Shown here piece by piece: positions 24,045 to 34,930 of a stretch of 64,000 nucleotides of DNA (its first letter is position 1; each line of letters begins with the position of its first letter). The translations under genes were made by a program, and so were the position numbers. The DNA lies in assembly GCF_037811135.1 (NCBI RefSeq), contig NZ_CP149130.1, positions 2,414,501 to 2,478,500 on the forward strand, in the 5' to 3' direction. This stretch comes from Aeromonas rivipollensis. Lineage in GTDB: Bacteria; Pseudomonadota; Gammaproteobacteria; Enterobacterales; Aeromonadaceae. The notes under the pieces are model-generated. The model searched no databases. It had not been told where the DNA came from and saw only the letters and a list, made by a program, of their open reading frames with translations.

Positions 24045-24935
24045 ATGAAGCTGACCCTGCAACAACTCAAGGTGTTCGCCACCATCGCCCGCCACGGCAA
24101 CCTGGGGGGCGCGGCCAGCGAGCTCTGCCTCAGCAAGGGGGCCGTCTCCCAGTCGTTGCAGGAGCTGGAGCGCCAGCTCGCCACCCCGCTGTTCGATCGG
24201 GTTCATCCGAGACTTCAACTCAACAGCGAGGGACGGCTGCTGCAACCGGCCGCCGAGGAGCTGCTGACCCGGATGGAGGAGATAGAGCAGCTGTTTGGCC
24301 CGGACGCCGAGCCGAGCGGCCAGCTGCGCCTGGGAGCCAGCCAGACCATAGGCAACTACCTGCTGCCCAGCCTGCTGGCGGGGGGCGCCCAGGAGCTGGG
24401 ATCCGCCCCCAGGGTGACCATCGCCAACACCCACCTCTTGTGCCACGCCCTCGCCCACTTCGAGCTGGACCTGGCCCTCATCGAGGGGGAAAACCATCAC
24501 CCGGATCTGGTGAGCGAGCCCTGGCTCGAAGACGAGATGCTGATCATAGCCCCGCCCCAGCACCCCCTGGCCGGGCAGCTGGAGCTGCCACTTTCCCTGC
24601 TCGCAGGCGAGACCTGGGTACTGCGCGAGCCCCAGTCAGGAAGCCGCGAGCAGTTCGAGCAGCAGATCCAGCCCAAATTGCCGCGCTGGCAGGCGGGGCT
24701 GGAGCTCAACACCCTGGAGGCGGTGATGCTGGCGGTGGAGAAGGGGCTCGGCATCTCCTTTATCTCCCGCCTCGCTGTCTCCGATCGCCTGCACAGCGGC
24801 CGTCTGGTGGCGCTCACCCCGAGCCAGACCTTCCCCCGTCAGCTCTCCCTCGTCTGGCACAAGCAGAAGTTCCACTCAGCGGCCCTGCGCCGCTTCCTGG
24901 CCTTCTGCCGCGCCCAGACCCTGCCCGCCCCCTGA
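24045..24935 (+). CDS. LysR-family regulator, divergent from the TDT transporter
   Basis: A 296-residue LysR protein. The helix-turn-helix is about residues 4-60 (LQQLKVFATIARHGNLGGAA...LSKGAVSQSLQELERQLATPLFDR), followed by a hinge helix and a periplasmic-binding-like effector domain. GLGISFISRLAV is the usual late strand. The overall sequence is closest, by recall, to the YeiE/CysB-like group, but the effector is unknown. The 103-bp gap to the divergent transporter gene (23942-24044) should hold its operator. A strong bidirectional terminator follows at 24957. Confidence 0.88.
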   Translation: MKLTLQQLKVFATIARHGNLGGAASELCLSKGAVSQSLQELERQLATPLFDRVHPRLQLNSEGRLLQPAAEELLTRMEEIEQLFGPDAEPSGQLRLGASQTIGNYLLPSLLAGGAQELGSAPRVTIANTHLLCHALAHFELDLALIEGENHHPDLVSEPWLEDEMLIIAPPQHPLAGQLELPLSLLAGETWVLREPQSGSREQFEQQIQPKLPRWQAGLELNTLEAVMLAVEKGLGISFISRLAVSDRLHSGRLVALTPSQTFPRQLSLVWHKQKFHSAALRRFLAFCRAQTLPAP

Positions 24936-24956
24936 GCCTACGGCCACGGTCAAAAA

Positions 24957-24984
24957 AACAGAGGGCGCCGTGGCGCCCTCTGTT
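24957..24984. terminator. Bidirectional terminator
   Basis: Perfect 13-bp stem AACAGAGGGCGCC / GGCGCCCTCTGTT with a 2-nt apical gap, A-run on the left and T's on the right. It serves the LysR gene and the convergent oxidoreductase gene. Confidence 0.88.
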
Positions 24985-25034
24985 GTTCAAGGAAGGTGTT
25001 GCGGGGATCTATTGCAGGATGAGGTGCGGCGCCA

Positions 25035-26021
25035 TCAGCCTCCCCGGTGCAGCCCCGCCTCGACCCAGCCCAGCACCCGCCGCGTCAGGGCATGGGGCAC
25101 CCAGGGGGAGTCCAGCAGCCGGTGGCGCAGGCAATCGGCGAAGTGATCCGCCTCGTGCTGCATGCCGCCCCCCTGTACCGGCAGGTAGATGTCCGCCGGC
25201 CAGGCGGCAGGCTGCGTCTCCCCCTGCCAGCGAATGTGCTGGGGATTCCACCACTTGCCCTCGATGACCAGGGTCCACGCCTCCCCCGAGAGCCAGGCAT
25301 CCCGGTCGAGATCCTCGACGATGGAGGCGCCAAGCTCCGCCGAGAAGGGGCCGCCGAAGCTGAAGCGGGCCGCGAGATCCACCTCCCCCGGCGCCCTGTC
25401 CAGCACCACCTCGGGGGCCTGGGTCGCGAGCCCCAGCCGCTCGCAGAAGGCAGCATAGAGCCAGAGCGGATAGACCCCCACATCCCAGGCGGCGCCGCCG
25501 TCCAGGGCGGGATCGAACAGCTTGCCGACCGGAGGCGGGGCCGAGCCGAACGCCGCGCGCAGGCTGCGAGGCGCGGGCAGCAGGGGCAGCCGCTGCAACA
25601 GGGCGCGCATGGCGGGGAAGCACATCACCTTCATGGCTTCCAGCAGCAGCAGGCCGCGCTCATGGGCGAGCGCCACCAGGGCGTCCCAATCCGCCACCCG
25701 GGTCACCGCCGGTTTCTCCACCAGCACGTGCTTGCCCGCCAGCAACATCTGCCTGATCAGGGCGGCGTGCTCCGGGTGGATCACCGCCACATAGACGGCT
25801 TCCACCTCGGGGCTCTCGGCCAGGGCCTGATAGCTGCCATAGGCCAGCCCCAACCCCAGCTCACGGGCGAACTCGTCGGCCCGCCCCTGATCCCGGGCGG
25901 CGATCGCCACCACCCGCCCGCCCCTGGCGTACTGATTGACGTCGCGGCAAAAACGCCTGGCGATGGCTCCCGCCCCGGCTATCCCCCAGCGCAGCAGTGG
26001 CGCTGTTCCCTGTGATTGCAT
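25035..26021 (-). CDS. Gfo/Idh/MocA-family NAD(P)-dependent oxidoreductase
   Basis: A 328-residue protein with the N-terminal Rossmann fold (WGIAGAGAIARRFC, residues about 12-25) and the family EKP motif in HVLVEKPAVT (about 98-107), whose Lys aids catalysis. The C-terminal alpha/beta domain has a D...GVYPLW segment in place of the usual D..xH. The family oxidises sugars or related polyols or reduces biliverdin-like substrates; the substrate is unknown here. It is on its own between nfo and the terminator at 24957. Confidence 0.88.
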   Translation of the reverse strand: MQSQGTAPLLRWGIAGAGAIARRFCRDVNQYARGGRVVAIAARDQGRADEFARELGLGLAYGSYQALAESPEVEAVYVAVIHPEHAALIRQMLLAGKHVLVEKPAVTRVADWDALVALAHERGLLLLEAMKVMCFPAMRALLQRLPLLPAPRSLRAAFGSAPPPVGKLFDPALDGGAAWDVGVYPLWLYAAFCERLGLATQAPEVVLDRAPGEVDLAARFSFGGPFSAELGASIVEDLDRDAWLSGEAWTLVIEGKWWNPQHIRWQGETQPAAWPADIYLPVQGGGMQHEADHFADCLRHRLLDSPWVPHALTRRVLGWVEAGLHRGG

Positions 26022-26107
26022 CTCGTCTCCTCGTATGGGTAATGCCCCTCCCCCCTTTATGGCGAGGGAAGGCGCGGCACCGGTCTCTGCTCAGGCTGCC
26101 CTGCTGC

Positions 26108-26953
26108 TCAGGCCCTGGCCAGGCTGCGCAGCCAACTTATCTCGTCGCCCCAGATCGTCTCGTCGATGGTCTCGAGGATCAGCGGAATGCCGTCGAAACG
26201 GTGATCGTTCATGATGTGGTGGAACACGGCTTCCCCCAGGTTCCCCTCCCGCAGGCTGTGGTGGCGATCGACCCGACTACCGAAGGTACACTTGGCACCG
26301 TTGATATGCATCCCCTTGAGGTACTCAAAGCCCACGATGCGGTCAAAGTCGGCGAACACGGCGGCACAGGATTCCGGGGTGCGCAGATCGTAACCGGCGG
26401 CGAAGGCGTGGCAGGTGTCGAAGCAGACCCCGACCCGGCTCTTGTCCTCCACCCCCTCGATCAGGGTGGCCAGGTGCTCGAACGACCAGCCGAGGTTGGT
26501 GCCCTGGCCGGCTGTGTTCTCTATTACCGCCGTGACCCCCTGGCTTCGCTCCAGCGCCCAGTTGATGGACTCGCTCACCAGTTTCAGGCTCGCCGCCTCG
26601 GGGATCTGCTTCAAATGGCTGCCGGGGTGGAAGTTCAGGTAGCAGAGCCCGAGCTGCTCGCAGCGCTTTATCTCATCGAGAAACGCATCGCGAGACTTGG
26701 CCAGTCCGTCGGGATCGGGATGGCCCAGGTTGATGAGGTAGCTGTCGTGGGGCAGGATCTGCTCGGGGCGAAAGCCCCCCTTGTCGCAGGCCGCCTTGAA
26801 GGCGCGGATGCTGGCCTCGGAGAGTGGCGCAGCCTGCCACTGACGCTGGTTCTTGGTGAACAGGGCGAAGGCGTTGGCCCCGATAGCCTGGGCACGGGCT
26901 ATGGTGTTCTCCACCCCGCCGGCCGCACTGACGTGGGCTCCGATAAATTTCAT
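26108..26953 (-). CDS. nfo: Endonuclease IV (AP endonuclease)
   Basis: Nfo cleaves DNA 5' to abasic sites and removes 3'-blocking groups in base excision repair, using three zinc ions in a TIM barrel. The 281-residue protein begins [13 protein letters not shown]. Zinc-ligand motifs are [30 protein letters not shown] and GMHINGAK with DRHHSL. The start at 26953 fits the family; further upstream in-frame ATGs are unrelated. No SoxS site could be assigned with confidence. Confidence 0.95.
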   Translation of the reverse strand: MKFIGAHVSAAGGVENTIARAQAIGANAFALFTKNQRQWQAAPLSEASIRAFKAACDKGGFRPEQILPHDSYLINLGHPDPDGLAKSRDAFLDEIKRCEQLGLCYLNFHPGSHLKQIPEAASLKLVSESINWALERSQGVTAVIENTAGQGTNLGWSFEHLATLIEGVEDKSRVGVCFDTCHAFAAGYDLRTPESCAAVFADFDRIVGFEYLKGMHINGAKCTFGSRVDRHHSLREGNLGEAVFHHIMNDHRFDGIPLILETIDETIWGDEISWLRSLARA

Positions 26954-27082
26954 CTTGTCTCCTCTGCGCGCTTGCTGGGTGCGCCCGTCTCGCGGTCGCG
27001 AGGCGCGGCAACCCTGATGGGGCGTCATTATGCCCAAGCCAGCCCCTTGCGCCAAACCGGGATTGTCGATGGCGGCAATGGA

Positions 27083-27104
27083 AAAGGCGCCCGCAGGCGC
27101 CTTG
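27083..27104 (-). terminator. Terminator of the GH3 gene
   Basis: AAGGCGCC and GGCGCCTT (27084-27091 and 27096-27103) form an 8-bp stem. The minus strand continues with TT. Confidence 0.75.
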
Positions 27105-27129
27105 GTGATCATGGATGTCGGGCTCGCCC

Positions 27130-29166
27130 TCAATAGGCCAGACCGGCACCATAGGGGTAGAGCGGGTTCGCGGAGTCCTTCGCCACGTCCGGGTGCTGGT
27201 TTTGCACCGCCTGCCAGCTGGAGGGCAGCTCGAAGGGCAGCTTGCCGCTGGCCTTGGCCTTGCCGCTGATGACGTCGAACAGCGCCTGATCCAGAGCCCC
27301 GAAGTTGGCCAGCAACACCTGCGCCGCCGGGGCCACCTCGGTCAGGATGGCGGGCCTGTCCAGATAGACGGAGAGCACCATGGGCACCCCGGCCTGCGCG
27401 ACGGCCTGGATGGCGGCGTACTCGTCCGCCCCGCGGTAGACCCCCTCGTGGGCCGTCTCCTGCACCACCTGATCTGCGCTGGCAAAGCCGAGCTGACCGA
27501 AGTGGATGCTGCCGAACGGGAAGCGGGGATCCTGCTCACCCGGGGCATTGACCCGCACTATGGCGAGATCGGCCTGGGCCAGGTCCGTCACCACGGTGTA
27601 GCCGTTGGCCGCGGCCACCTCGGCATTGACGTTGTGCAGGTAGACCCGCTTGCCGTCCGCCTTGAGTGGCAACAAGGACCCCTCGTTTTTCAGCAACACA
27701 TGGGACGCCGCCTGGGCGGCCTGGGCGGCCTGCTGGAACTCGGCCTTGCCCACCAGGGCCACCGCGGCCTGGGTATCCACATAGGGGTTTTCGAACAGCC
27801 CCAGGGCGAACTTCTGCGCCAGGATCCGCTCGGCCGAGGTGGTGATGGCCGCCTCGGTTACCAGGCCGCTCTGCACCGCCGCCAGCAGGGGGGCGGGATC
27901 TTCCACGCCGCCAAACTGATCCACCCCGGCGTCGATGGCCTTGGCATAGCGCTCGGCCTTGGTGAGCTTCTCCACGCCCCAGGACATGCCAAAGGGCACA
28001 GTCCAGGGGCTGACCCCCGCCGTCACCTCATCCTGGGTCAGCCCCTGCTCGCAGCGGGCGTTGCAGTCGTTGACGATGCCCCAGTCGCTCAGCACCACGC
28101 CGTCGAACTTAAAGTGGCCCCGCAGCAAGTCGGTGAGGATCTGGCGGTTGAAGCCAAAGCCCACCTCCTCGATGGCCTGGCCTTCATGGGTCAGCCCCTC
28201 GGGCAGGGCGTAATAGGGCATCACGGCCCCCACCTTGGCCTCGAAGGCCCCCTCGAAGGGCACCAGGTGATAGGCAAACTGGCCACCGGGATAGACCTGC
28301 TCCTTGCCCCAGGGGTTGTGGGCATCCAGGCCGTCTTTCTGGGGACCGGCCCCGGCGAAGTGCTTGACCACTGTGACCACGCTCTCCTTGCCTATGCCGT
28401 CGCTCCCCTGCTGGAAGCCCTCTATGTAGGCTTTGACCAGGGATTTGGCGAGCAGGTTGTCTTCACCGAAGGTGCCGTTGATGCGGCCCCAGCGCGGCTC
28501 GGTCGCGAGATCCGCCTGGGGGGAGAGGGCCTCGTGAATGCCGACGGCCCTGTACTCCTGGCGGGCGATGTCGCCAAAGCGCTGCACCAGGGCGGCATCG
28601 CCGATGGCGGCGAGCCCCAGTGTCTCGGGCCACTGGGAGAAGGCCCCGGCACCTATGCTGGTGGCATTGGGATCATGGGTGAAGTGGTTGCGGGGATCCG
28701 TGCTCACCGTCATGGGGATGCCGAACCCCACCCCTTCCAGCAGGGCCTGCAGCCGGTTGTTGTCGTCGGCGATGGCCGCCGGATCCCCCGCCATGCGGGT
28801 GATGAAGGTATTGACGCCATCCTCGCGCAGCATCTTGTCCATGGCGGTGAGGTCAACCCGCCCGTCTGCGTCCAGCACCAGGGTGCCGTGCATCATCAGG
28901 CCCGCCTTCTGGGCCAGGGAGAGCCTGCCCACCAGATCCCGGGCACGCTCGGCGGCGCCAAGGCGCCAGTCTTCATAGGGGGTCAGGGCGCCGCTGCCAT
29001 CGAGATCCTTGAATTGCAGGCCATCCTGCTCGATCAGGCTGACGGTGCGGTGCCCCAGGACGGGCTGTTCCGGCTTGGGGCTGGAGTCGTTGCCATTGCA
29101 CCCTGCCAGCAGCAGGACGCCCATGCTCAGGGTGAGGCGGGTCAGAGCGAAGGGGGGATATGTCAT
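27130..29166 (-). CDS. Glycoside hydrolase family 3 lipoprotein (beta-glucosidase type)
   Basis: A 678-residue protein. The signal peptide ends in LLLAGC (Cys23), so it should be anchored to the outer membrane by lipid. The GH3 N-terminal TIM barrel follows, with [15 protein letters not shown] and the nucleophile Asp in [11 protein letters not shown]. The C-terminal alpha/beta sandwich ([12 protein letters not shown] onward) completes the usual two-domain form. GH3 enzymes release glucose or other beta-linked sugars from oligosaccharides; this one would act in the periplasm or at the cell surface. It diverges from an AraC-type regulator at 29398. Confidence 0.88.
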   Translation of the reverse strand: MTYPPFALTRLTLSMGVLLLAGCNGNDSSPKPEQPVLGHRTVSLIEQDGLQFKDLDGSGALTPYEDWRLGAAERARDLVGRLSLAQKAGLMMHGTLVLDADGRVDLTAMDKMLREDGVNTFITRMAGDPAAIADDNNRLQALLEGVGFGIPMTVSTDPRNHFTHDPNATSIGAGAFSQWPETLGLAAIGDAALVQRFGDIARQEYRAVGIHEALSPQADLATEPRWGRINGTFGEDNLLAKSLVKAYIEGFQQGSDGIGKESVVTVVKHFAGAGPQKDGLDAHNPWGKEQVYPGGQFAYHLVPFEGAFEAKVGAVMPYYALPEGLTHEGQAIEEVGFGFNRQILTDLLRGHFKFDGVVLSDWGIVNDCNARCEQGLTQDEVTAGVSPWTVPFGMSWGVEKLTKAERYAKAIDAGVDQFGGVEDPAPLLAAVQSGLVTEAAITTSAERILAQKFALGLFENPYVDTQAAVALVGKAEFQQAAQAAQAASHVLLKNEGSLLPLKADGKRVYLHNVNAEVAAANGYTVVTDLAQADLAIVRVNAPGEQDPRFPFGSIHFGQLGFASADQVVQETAHEGVYRGADEYAAIQAVAQAGVPMVLSVYLDRPAILTEVAPAAQVLLANFGALDQALFDVISGKAKASGKLPFELPSSWQAVQNQHPDVAKDSANPLYPYGAGLAY

Positions 29167-29397
29167 TATTGTTATCTTCCTTGTGTGTGTAGGAGTGGCC
29201 ACTCTATGCAAAATCGGCCCGCCTCACTTGCCCTGCGGGTGCAGGGAATTGCCGGTTGGGAGCAAGTTCGAAAAGTGTGAAAAGGGTTGCAGGGTTACCC
29301 TTGGTTACATTTCTGAAACATGAAGCCGAACCTGGCTCACGGCAATTCATGGCCAATGGCGGATGATGGTGGGCCACCGCCGACAAGGATTTTCGCC

Positions 29398-30408
29398 GTG
29401 AAGACAGTCTCCAACCGGATAGCCCTGCACTGCCTCAACCACTGGCAGAGACAGGGACGGGATCCGGCCCAGCTCCTGCAAGGTGCCGGTATTGCCAGAG
29501 AAGAGCTGCTGCTCCCCCAGGGGCGGATCGACGCCCAGCGCCACTTCCGGCTGCTGACCCAGGTCGCCCCCCATGTGGACATGGCCCACAAGTGGTCGCC
29601 CCCTTCGCTCTCGGGGCTCTTCGCCGACTACCTGCCGCTGGCGAGCCTCTGTTGCAACGCCGCCACCCTGCGCCAGGCCCTGCACTTCTTCCTCGCCTAC
29701 CGCCCCCTCATCGGCGAGTGCGATCGGATACTGCTGCGGGAGGAAGAGGGGCAGGCCAGGCTCAGTTACCATTCGGAGTCCGATCACCCGGACGTGATCG
29801 CCATGAGCAGCCTGGCCAACCTCGGCCACCTCTATGCCCTGCTGCAGTTCTACCACCCCGGCCAGGGGCGGCTGGTGCTGCCCACCCCGGTGCGGCCCAG
29901 GTTGTGGCGCGAGCTGGGGGCCTGGCTGGGGGATCGGCTGCAACGGGGAGACGCCTTTGAGCTGCGCTTCCCCGCGGCCTTGCTCGATCTCGCCCACGGG
30001 GGCTGCAACGGCCCCCTGCAACCCCTGTTGCTGGGGGAGCTCGACGGCCAGATGCGGCAACTGCGCCCGAGCAGCCACTACAGGGAACGGGTGATCGGTC
30101 TCATCCGCCAGCGGCTCTGGCAGGAGAACGTCGACTCCCCCACCCTGCTGGCGGGGATCTGCGAGGCCCTCAGGCTGACCCGCTGGACCCTCAACCGCCA
30201 CCTGCGCGAGGAGGGGTGCCACTTCTCGGCCCTGCTGGAGCAGGTGAGAAGGGAGGAGGCCTGCCGGCTGCTGCAGGATCCCGGCCTGCAGTTGCAGGAG
30301 GTGGGCGGGCGCCTCGGGTTCGCCAGCCAGAGCAGCTTCACCCGCTTCTTCAAGGAGGCGTTCGCCCTCTCCCCCAGCGAATACCGCTCAAGGCGCAGCC
30401 GGCTCTGA
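29398..30408 (+). CDS. AraC-family regulator with OruR/ArgR-like N-terminal ligand domain
   Basis: About 336 residues. The N-terminal two thirds match the 'arabinose-binding-like' domain found in OruR-type AraC proteins. The C-terminal domain has two helix-turn-helix motifs: LLAGICEALRLTRWTLNRHL and LQEVGGRLGFASQSSFTRFF followed by ALSPSEYR. The GTG at 29398 has AAGGA eight bases upstream and is preferred; ATGs at 29320 and 29356 in frame lack ribosome sites. It is divergent from the GH3 gene and may control it. Its 3' end overlaps the convergent LysR gene by 21 bp. Confidence 0.83.
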   Translation: MKTVSNRIALHCLNHWQRQGRDPAQLLQGAGIAREELLLPQGRIDAQRHFRLLTQVAPHVDMAHKWSPPSLSGLFADYLPLASLCCNAATLRQALHFFLAYRPLIGECDRILLREEEGQARLSYHSESDHPDVIAMSSLANLGHLYALLQFYHPGQGRLVLPTPVRPRLWRELGAWLGDRLQRGDAFELRFPAALLDLAHGGCNGPLQPLLLGELDGQMRQLRPSSHYRERVIGLIRQRLWQENVDSPTLLAGICEALRLTRWTLNRHLREEGCHFSALLEQVRREEACRLLQDPGLQLQEVGGRLGFASQSSFTRFFKEAFALSPSEYRSRRSRL

Positions 30409-31311
30409 CTCCCCGGCCAGGGCCCCGGCGAGCAGTTCAGCCAGCCAGTGGATGAAGAGCTGGACCCTGGGCGCCAGCTGGCGGCGATGGGCATAGAGGG
30501 CGTGGATGGGGAGCGGCGGCGCCTGCCACCGGGGCAGCAGGCTTATCAGCTCGCCGCGCCCGAGCAACCCCTCCACCCCGACCCTCGGCATCTGTATGAT
30601 GCCAAGCCCCGCCAACGCCGCCGCCAGGTAGGTCTCGCTGTCATTGACCATCAGGGCCCCCGCCATCGGCAAGAGGGCGCGGCTGCCATCCTCCAGCTGA
30701 TATTCAAAACCGGGATCGCTGCGCCCCTGCCCCGACCCATAATGGACCAGCCGGTGCCCTGCCAGATCCGCCAGGGTCTGCGGCACCCCGTAACGGGCCA
30801 GGTAGGCGGCGCTGGCGCAGTTGATCTGGCGATAGTGACCCAGGGGGCGCGCCACCAGGCTGGAGGGCTCCAGCGCCCCGACCCGCACCACGCAGTCGAA
30901 GCCGTCGCGCACCAGATCCACCCGCCTGTCCGTACTGCTCAACATCAGCTGCAAGTCGGGGTGCTGCGCCAGGAAGGCGGGCAGCGCCGGGATCACCAGA
31001 TGGCGTGCCATCCGGCTCGGCATGTCTACCCGCAACTGCCCCGAGATCTGGCCCCCCTGGCGAAACAGGCCGTCAAACTCCTCCATGTCCGCCAGCAGAT
31101 CCCGACACCTGGCGTAGCAGAGCTGGCCATCAGTGGTCAGTTGCACCCGTCTCGTGGTACGCAGCAGGAGCCGGGTGCCCATGCGCTCCTCCAGTCGGCG
31201 GATGGCGGCGGAGAGGGTCGCCTTGGGGATGCCCAGTTGCTCGGCGCAGCGGGTAAAACTCTCGAGTTCGGCGACCCGCACGAACAGCCTCATCGCATCC
31301 AGTTGATCCAT
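30388..31311 (-). CDS. LysR-family regulator, divergent from an SDR gene
   Basis: A 307-residue LysR protein with the HTH opening MDQLDAMRLFVRVAELESFT and PKATLSAAIRRLEERMGTRLL. It belongs to the common 'DSF/CrgA-like' clade by its effector domain (DRRVDLVRDGFDCVVRVGAL). It is divergent from the SDR gene at 31442, a very frequent LysR-target arrangement, so it probably regulates it. The last 21 bases overlap the end of the AraC gene on the other strand. Confidence 0.88.
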   Translation of the reverse strand: MDQLDAMRLFVRVAELESFTRCAEQLGIPKATLSAAIRRLEERMGTRLLLRTTRRVQLTTDGQLCYARCRDLLADMEEFDGLFRQGGQISGQLRVDMPSRMARHLVIPALPAFLAQHPDLQLMLSSTDRRVDLVRDGFDCVVRVGALEPSSLVARPLGHYRQINCASAAYLARYGVPQTLADLAGHRLVHYGSGQGRSDPGFEYQLEDGSRALLPMAGALMVNDSETYLAAALAGLGIIQMPRVGVEGLLGRGELISLLPRWQAPPLPIHALYAHRRQLAPRVQLFIHWLAELLAGALAGESEPAAP

Positions 31312-31441
31312 GGCCTGATTGTCTCTTCAAACGGAACAGTGATTTCATTATCACGCTATTTATCCGGCAATAAAGGAACAATACAGTGATCCGGTCGGCT
31401 CGCACCGAGCCCTTGTCATTCACCCAGACAGGAGTCACACC

Positions 31442-32200
31442 ATGACCAGACCCATAGCCCTCATCACAGGCGCCAGTCGTGGCCTTGGCAAACACAGCGC
31501 CCTCGCCCTCGCGGCCAAGGGGGTGGATCTCATCATCACCTACCGCAGCCAGGCCGACGAGGCGGCCGCCGTGGTGGCCGAGGCCAGAGCGCTCGGGGTC
31601 CAGGCCCATGCTCTGGCGCTGGATGTGGGGGTGAGCGCCTCCTTTGTCGCCTTCGCAGAGGAGGTGAAGCAGCTGCTCGCCCGGGAGTGGCAACGCCCAC
31701 AGTTCGACTACCTGGTCAACAACGCCGGCATCGGCATTCGTGCCAGCTTCGCGCAGACCACGGAGGAGCAGTTCGATACCCTGCTCAACATCCACTTCAA
31801 GGGGACCTTCTTCCTGACCCAGAGGCTGCTGCCGCTTATCCGTGATGGCGGGCGCATCATCAATCTCTCCACCGGCCTCACCCGCTTCGCCATGCCGGGT
31901 TACGCCGCCTATGCTGCCATGAAGGGGGGCGTGGAGGTGCTGACCCACTATCTGGCCAAGGAGCTGGGTCCCCGCGGCATCGCCGTCAACGTGGTGGCCC
32001 CGGGTGCCATTGAGACCGACTTTGGCGGCGGCGTGGTGCGTGACGACAAGGGGGTCAACGCCTTCCTCGCGAGCCAGACGGCCCTCGGCCGGGTCGGCCA
32101 GCCCGACGACATCGGCGGTGTCATCGCCGCCCTGCTCTCCGATGACAACCGCTGGATCACCGCCCAGCGTATCGAGGCCTCGGGGGGCATGTTTATCTAG
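31442..32200 (+). CDS. Short-chain dehydrogenase/reductase
   Basis: A 252-residue classical SDR. The NAD(P)-binding TGASRGLG is at residues 9-16, the NNAG motif is present, and the catalytic Ser...Tyr-x-x-x-Lys appears as INLSTG and YAAYAAMK. The C-terminal EASGGMFI closes the fold. The substrate is unknown; the FabG-like length is standard. AGGAG is close to the ATG. A divergent LysR gene lies 130 bp upstream, and a terminator follows. Confidence 0.88.
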   Translation: MTRPIALITGASRGLGKHSALALAAKGVDLIITYRSQADEAAAVVAEARALGVQAHALALDVGVSASFVAFAEEVKQLLAREWQRPQFDYLVNNAGIGIRASFAQTTEEQFDTLLNIHFKGTFFLTQRLLPLIRDGGRIINLSTGLTRFAMPGYAAYAAMKGGVEVLTHYLAKELGPRGIAVNVVAPGAIETDFGGGVVRDDKGVNAFLASQTALGRVGQPDDIGGVIAALLSDDNRWITAQRIEASGGMFI

Positions 32201-32222
32201 GTCGCCTTGCGCCAACAACACA

Positions 32223-32260
32223 AAAACAGAAGGCTCCCTCGGTTGAGGGGGCCTTCTGTT
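32223..32260 (+). terminator. Terminator of the SDR gene
   Basis: ACAGAAGGCTCCCTC pairs with GAGGGGGCCTTCTGT around a GGTT loop (one mismatch), followed by a six-T run. Confidence 0.9.
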
Positions 32261-32301
32261 TTTTGGCAGAACATGCGCTGCGCACTGGGCGCATGGGCGC
32301 T

Positions 32302-33828
<1,527 letters not shown>

Positions 33829-33892
33829 CTAGAATTCCGTCCAATGACAATTTTTGCCATTCAATATTCCAAACAGGAATGAAGGAGTCGTG

Positions 33893-34795
33893 ATGGAGTT
33901 GCGGGATCTGAAGGCCTTCGTCACCCTGGGTGAGGTCTTGCACTTCGGTCAGGCGGCGGCGCGCCAGCACATCACCCAGTCGGCCCTGAGCAAGCAGATC
34001 CGGCGGCTGGAGGGGGAATTTGGCGGCGAGCTGTTCGAGCGCAACGCCAGCAGCACCCGGCTCACCCCCCTAGGGCGCGCCCTCTACGGGGATGCCTGTG
34101 CCCTGGTGGCCCAGAGCGAACAGCTCGGTCGCACCGCCCGCGACGTGTTGGCGGGCAATGGCGGCACCCTGCGCATCGGCTTCGGGGTCGCCACCAAGCT
34201 GCTGGTGCCCGCGGCCATCGCCCGTTTTCGGGCCAGCCGCCCCGGGGTCGGCATAGAGCTCAACGATCTCTCCAGCCATCACCAGCTGCTGGCACTCGCC
34301 GAGGGCAGGCTGGATCTCGGCTTCTGCCGCCTGCCCGCCCCCAAGGGCTGGCAGGTGCTGCCCGTGGTGCGCGCCCATTTCGTCGCCGTGCTGCCCGCCG
34401 GCTACCAGGGGGTGACGGGGCTCTCGGATCTGCTGGACAAGCCACTCGCCATACTGCGCCGGGACAAGGCCCCCTCCTTCCACGATCAGTTCGTGCACTA
34501 CCTGGCCCAGAGCGGGCTGCGCTTTGGGGATATCCAGTACGTCAACGACTTCGCCGCCGGCATCGCCACCGCGGCGGCGGGTATCGCCTGGACCCTGGTG
34601 CCCTCCTCCACCACCATAGAGCACCCGGACGTCATCACCCTGCCCCTGGCGGAGGCCGAGGCGAGCTGGATCATAGGGCTCATTCGCCCACCGGGAGGGG
34701 ATAACCCCCTCATCACCCCCTTCTGGCAGACGGTGGCCGAGCTCGGTGATCCCGCCCTCACCGCCCTGGGTGATCGGGGCGGTGCAGGATCATGA
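33893..34795 (+). CDS. LysR-family regulator, divergent from the GH1 gene
   Basis: A 300-residue LysR protein starting MELRDLKAFVTLGEVLHFGQAA, with HTH (ITQSALSKQIRRLEGEFGGELF) and an effector domain. The ATG at 33893 has GAAGGAG six bases upstream. The divergent GH1 gene is the natural target; the shared spacer (33736-33892) contains AT-rich tracts suited to a LysR box, though I could not fix the T-N11-A site with certainty. Using a LysR rather than a PTS-linked regulator fits the lack of a PTS operon here. Confidence 0.88.
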   Translation: MELRDLKAFVTLGEVLHFGQAAARQHITQSALSKQIRRLEGEFGGELFERNASSTRLTPLGRALYGDACALVAQSEQLGRTARDVLAGNGGTLRIGFGVATKLLVPAAIARFRASRPGVGIELNDLSSHHQLLALAEGRLDLGFCRLPAPKGWQVLPVVRAHFVAVLPAGYQGVTGLSDLLDKPLAILRRDKAPSFHDQFVHYLAQSGLRFGDIQYVNDFAAGIATAAAGIAWTLVPSSTTIEHPDVITLPLAEAEASWIIGLIRPPGGDNPLITPFWQTVAELGDPALTALGDRGGAGS

Positions 34796-34930
34796 CGCGG
34801 CCATGGCGGTCATTCACTGAACGGCATCGTTCGAGAACCACATTAACGGTAGCTTTTGAGCAGCCAGCCCCCGTAAAATTGCACCATGGCTCCGGCGCCC
34901 GGTGCCAACCGACAAGGACTCGTTTCTCCA

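Noticed and set aside
30388..30408. Fusion of AraC and LysR genes
   Set aside because: The 21-bp overlap is between convergent genes on opposite strands; both have intact C-termini.
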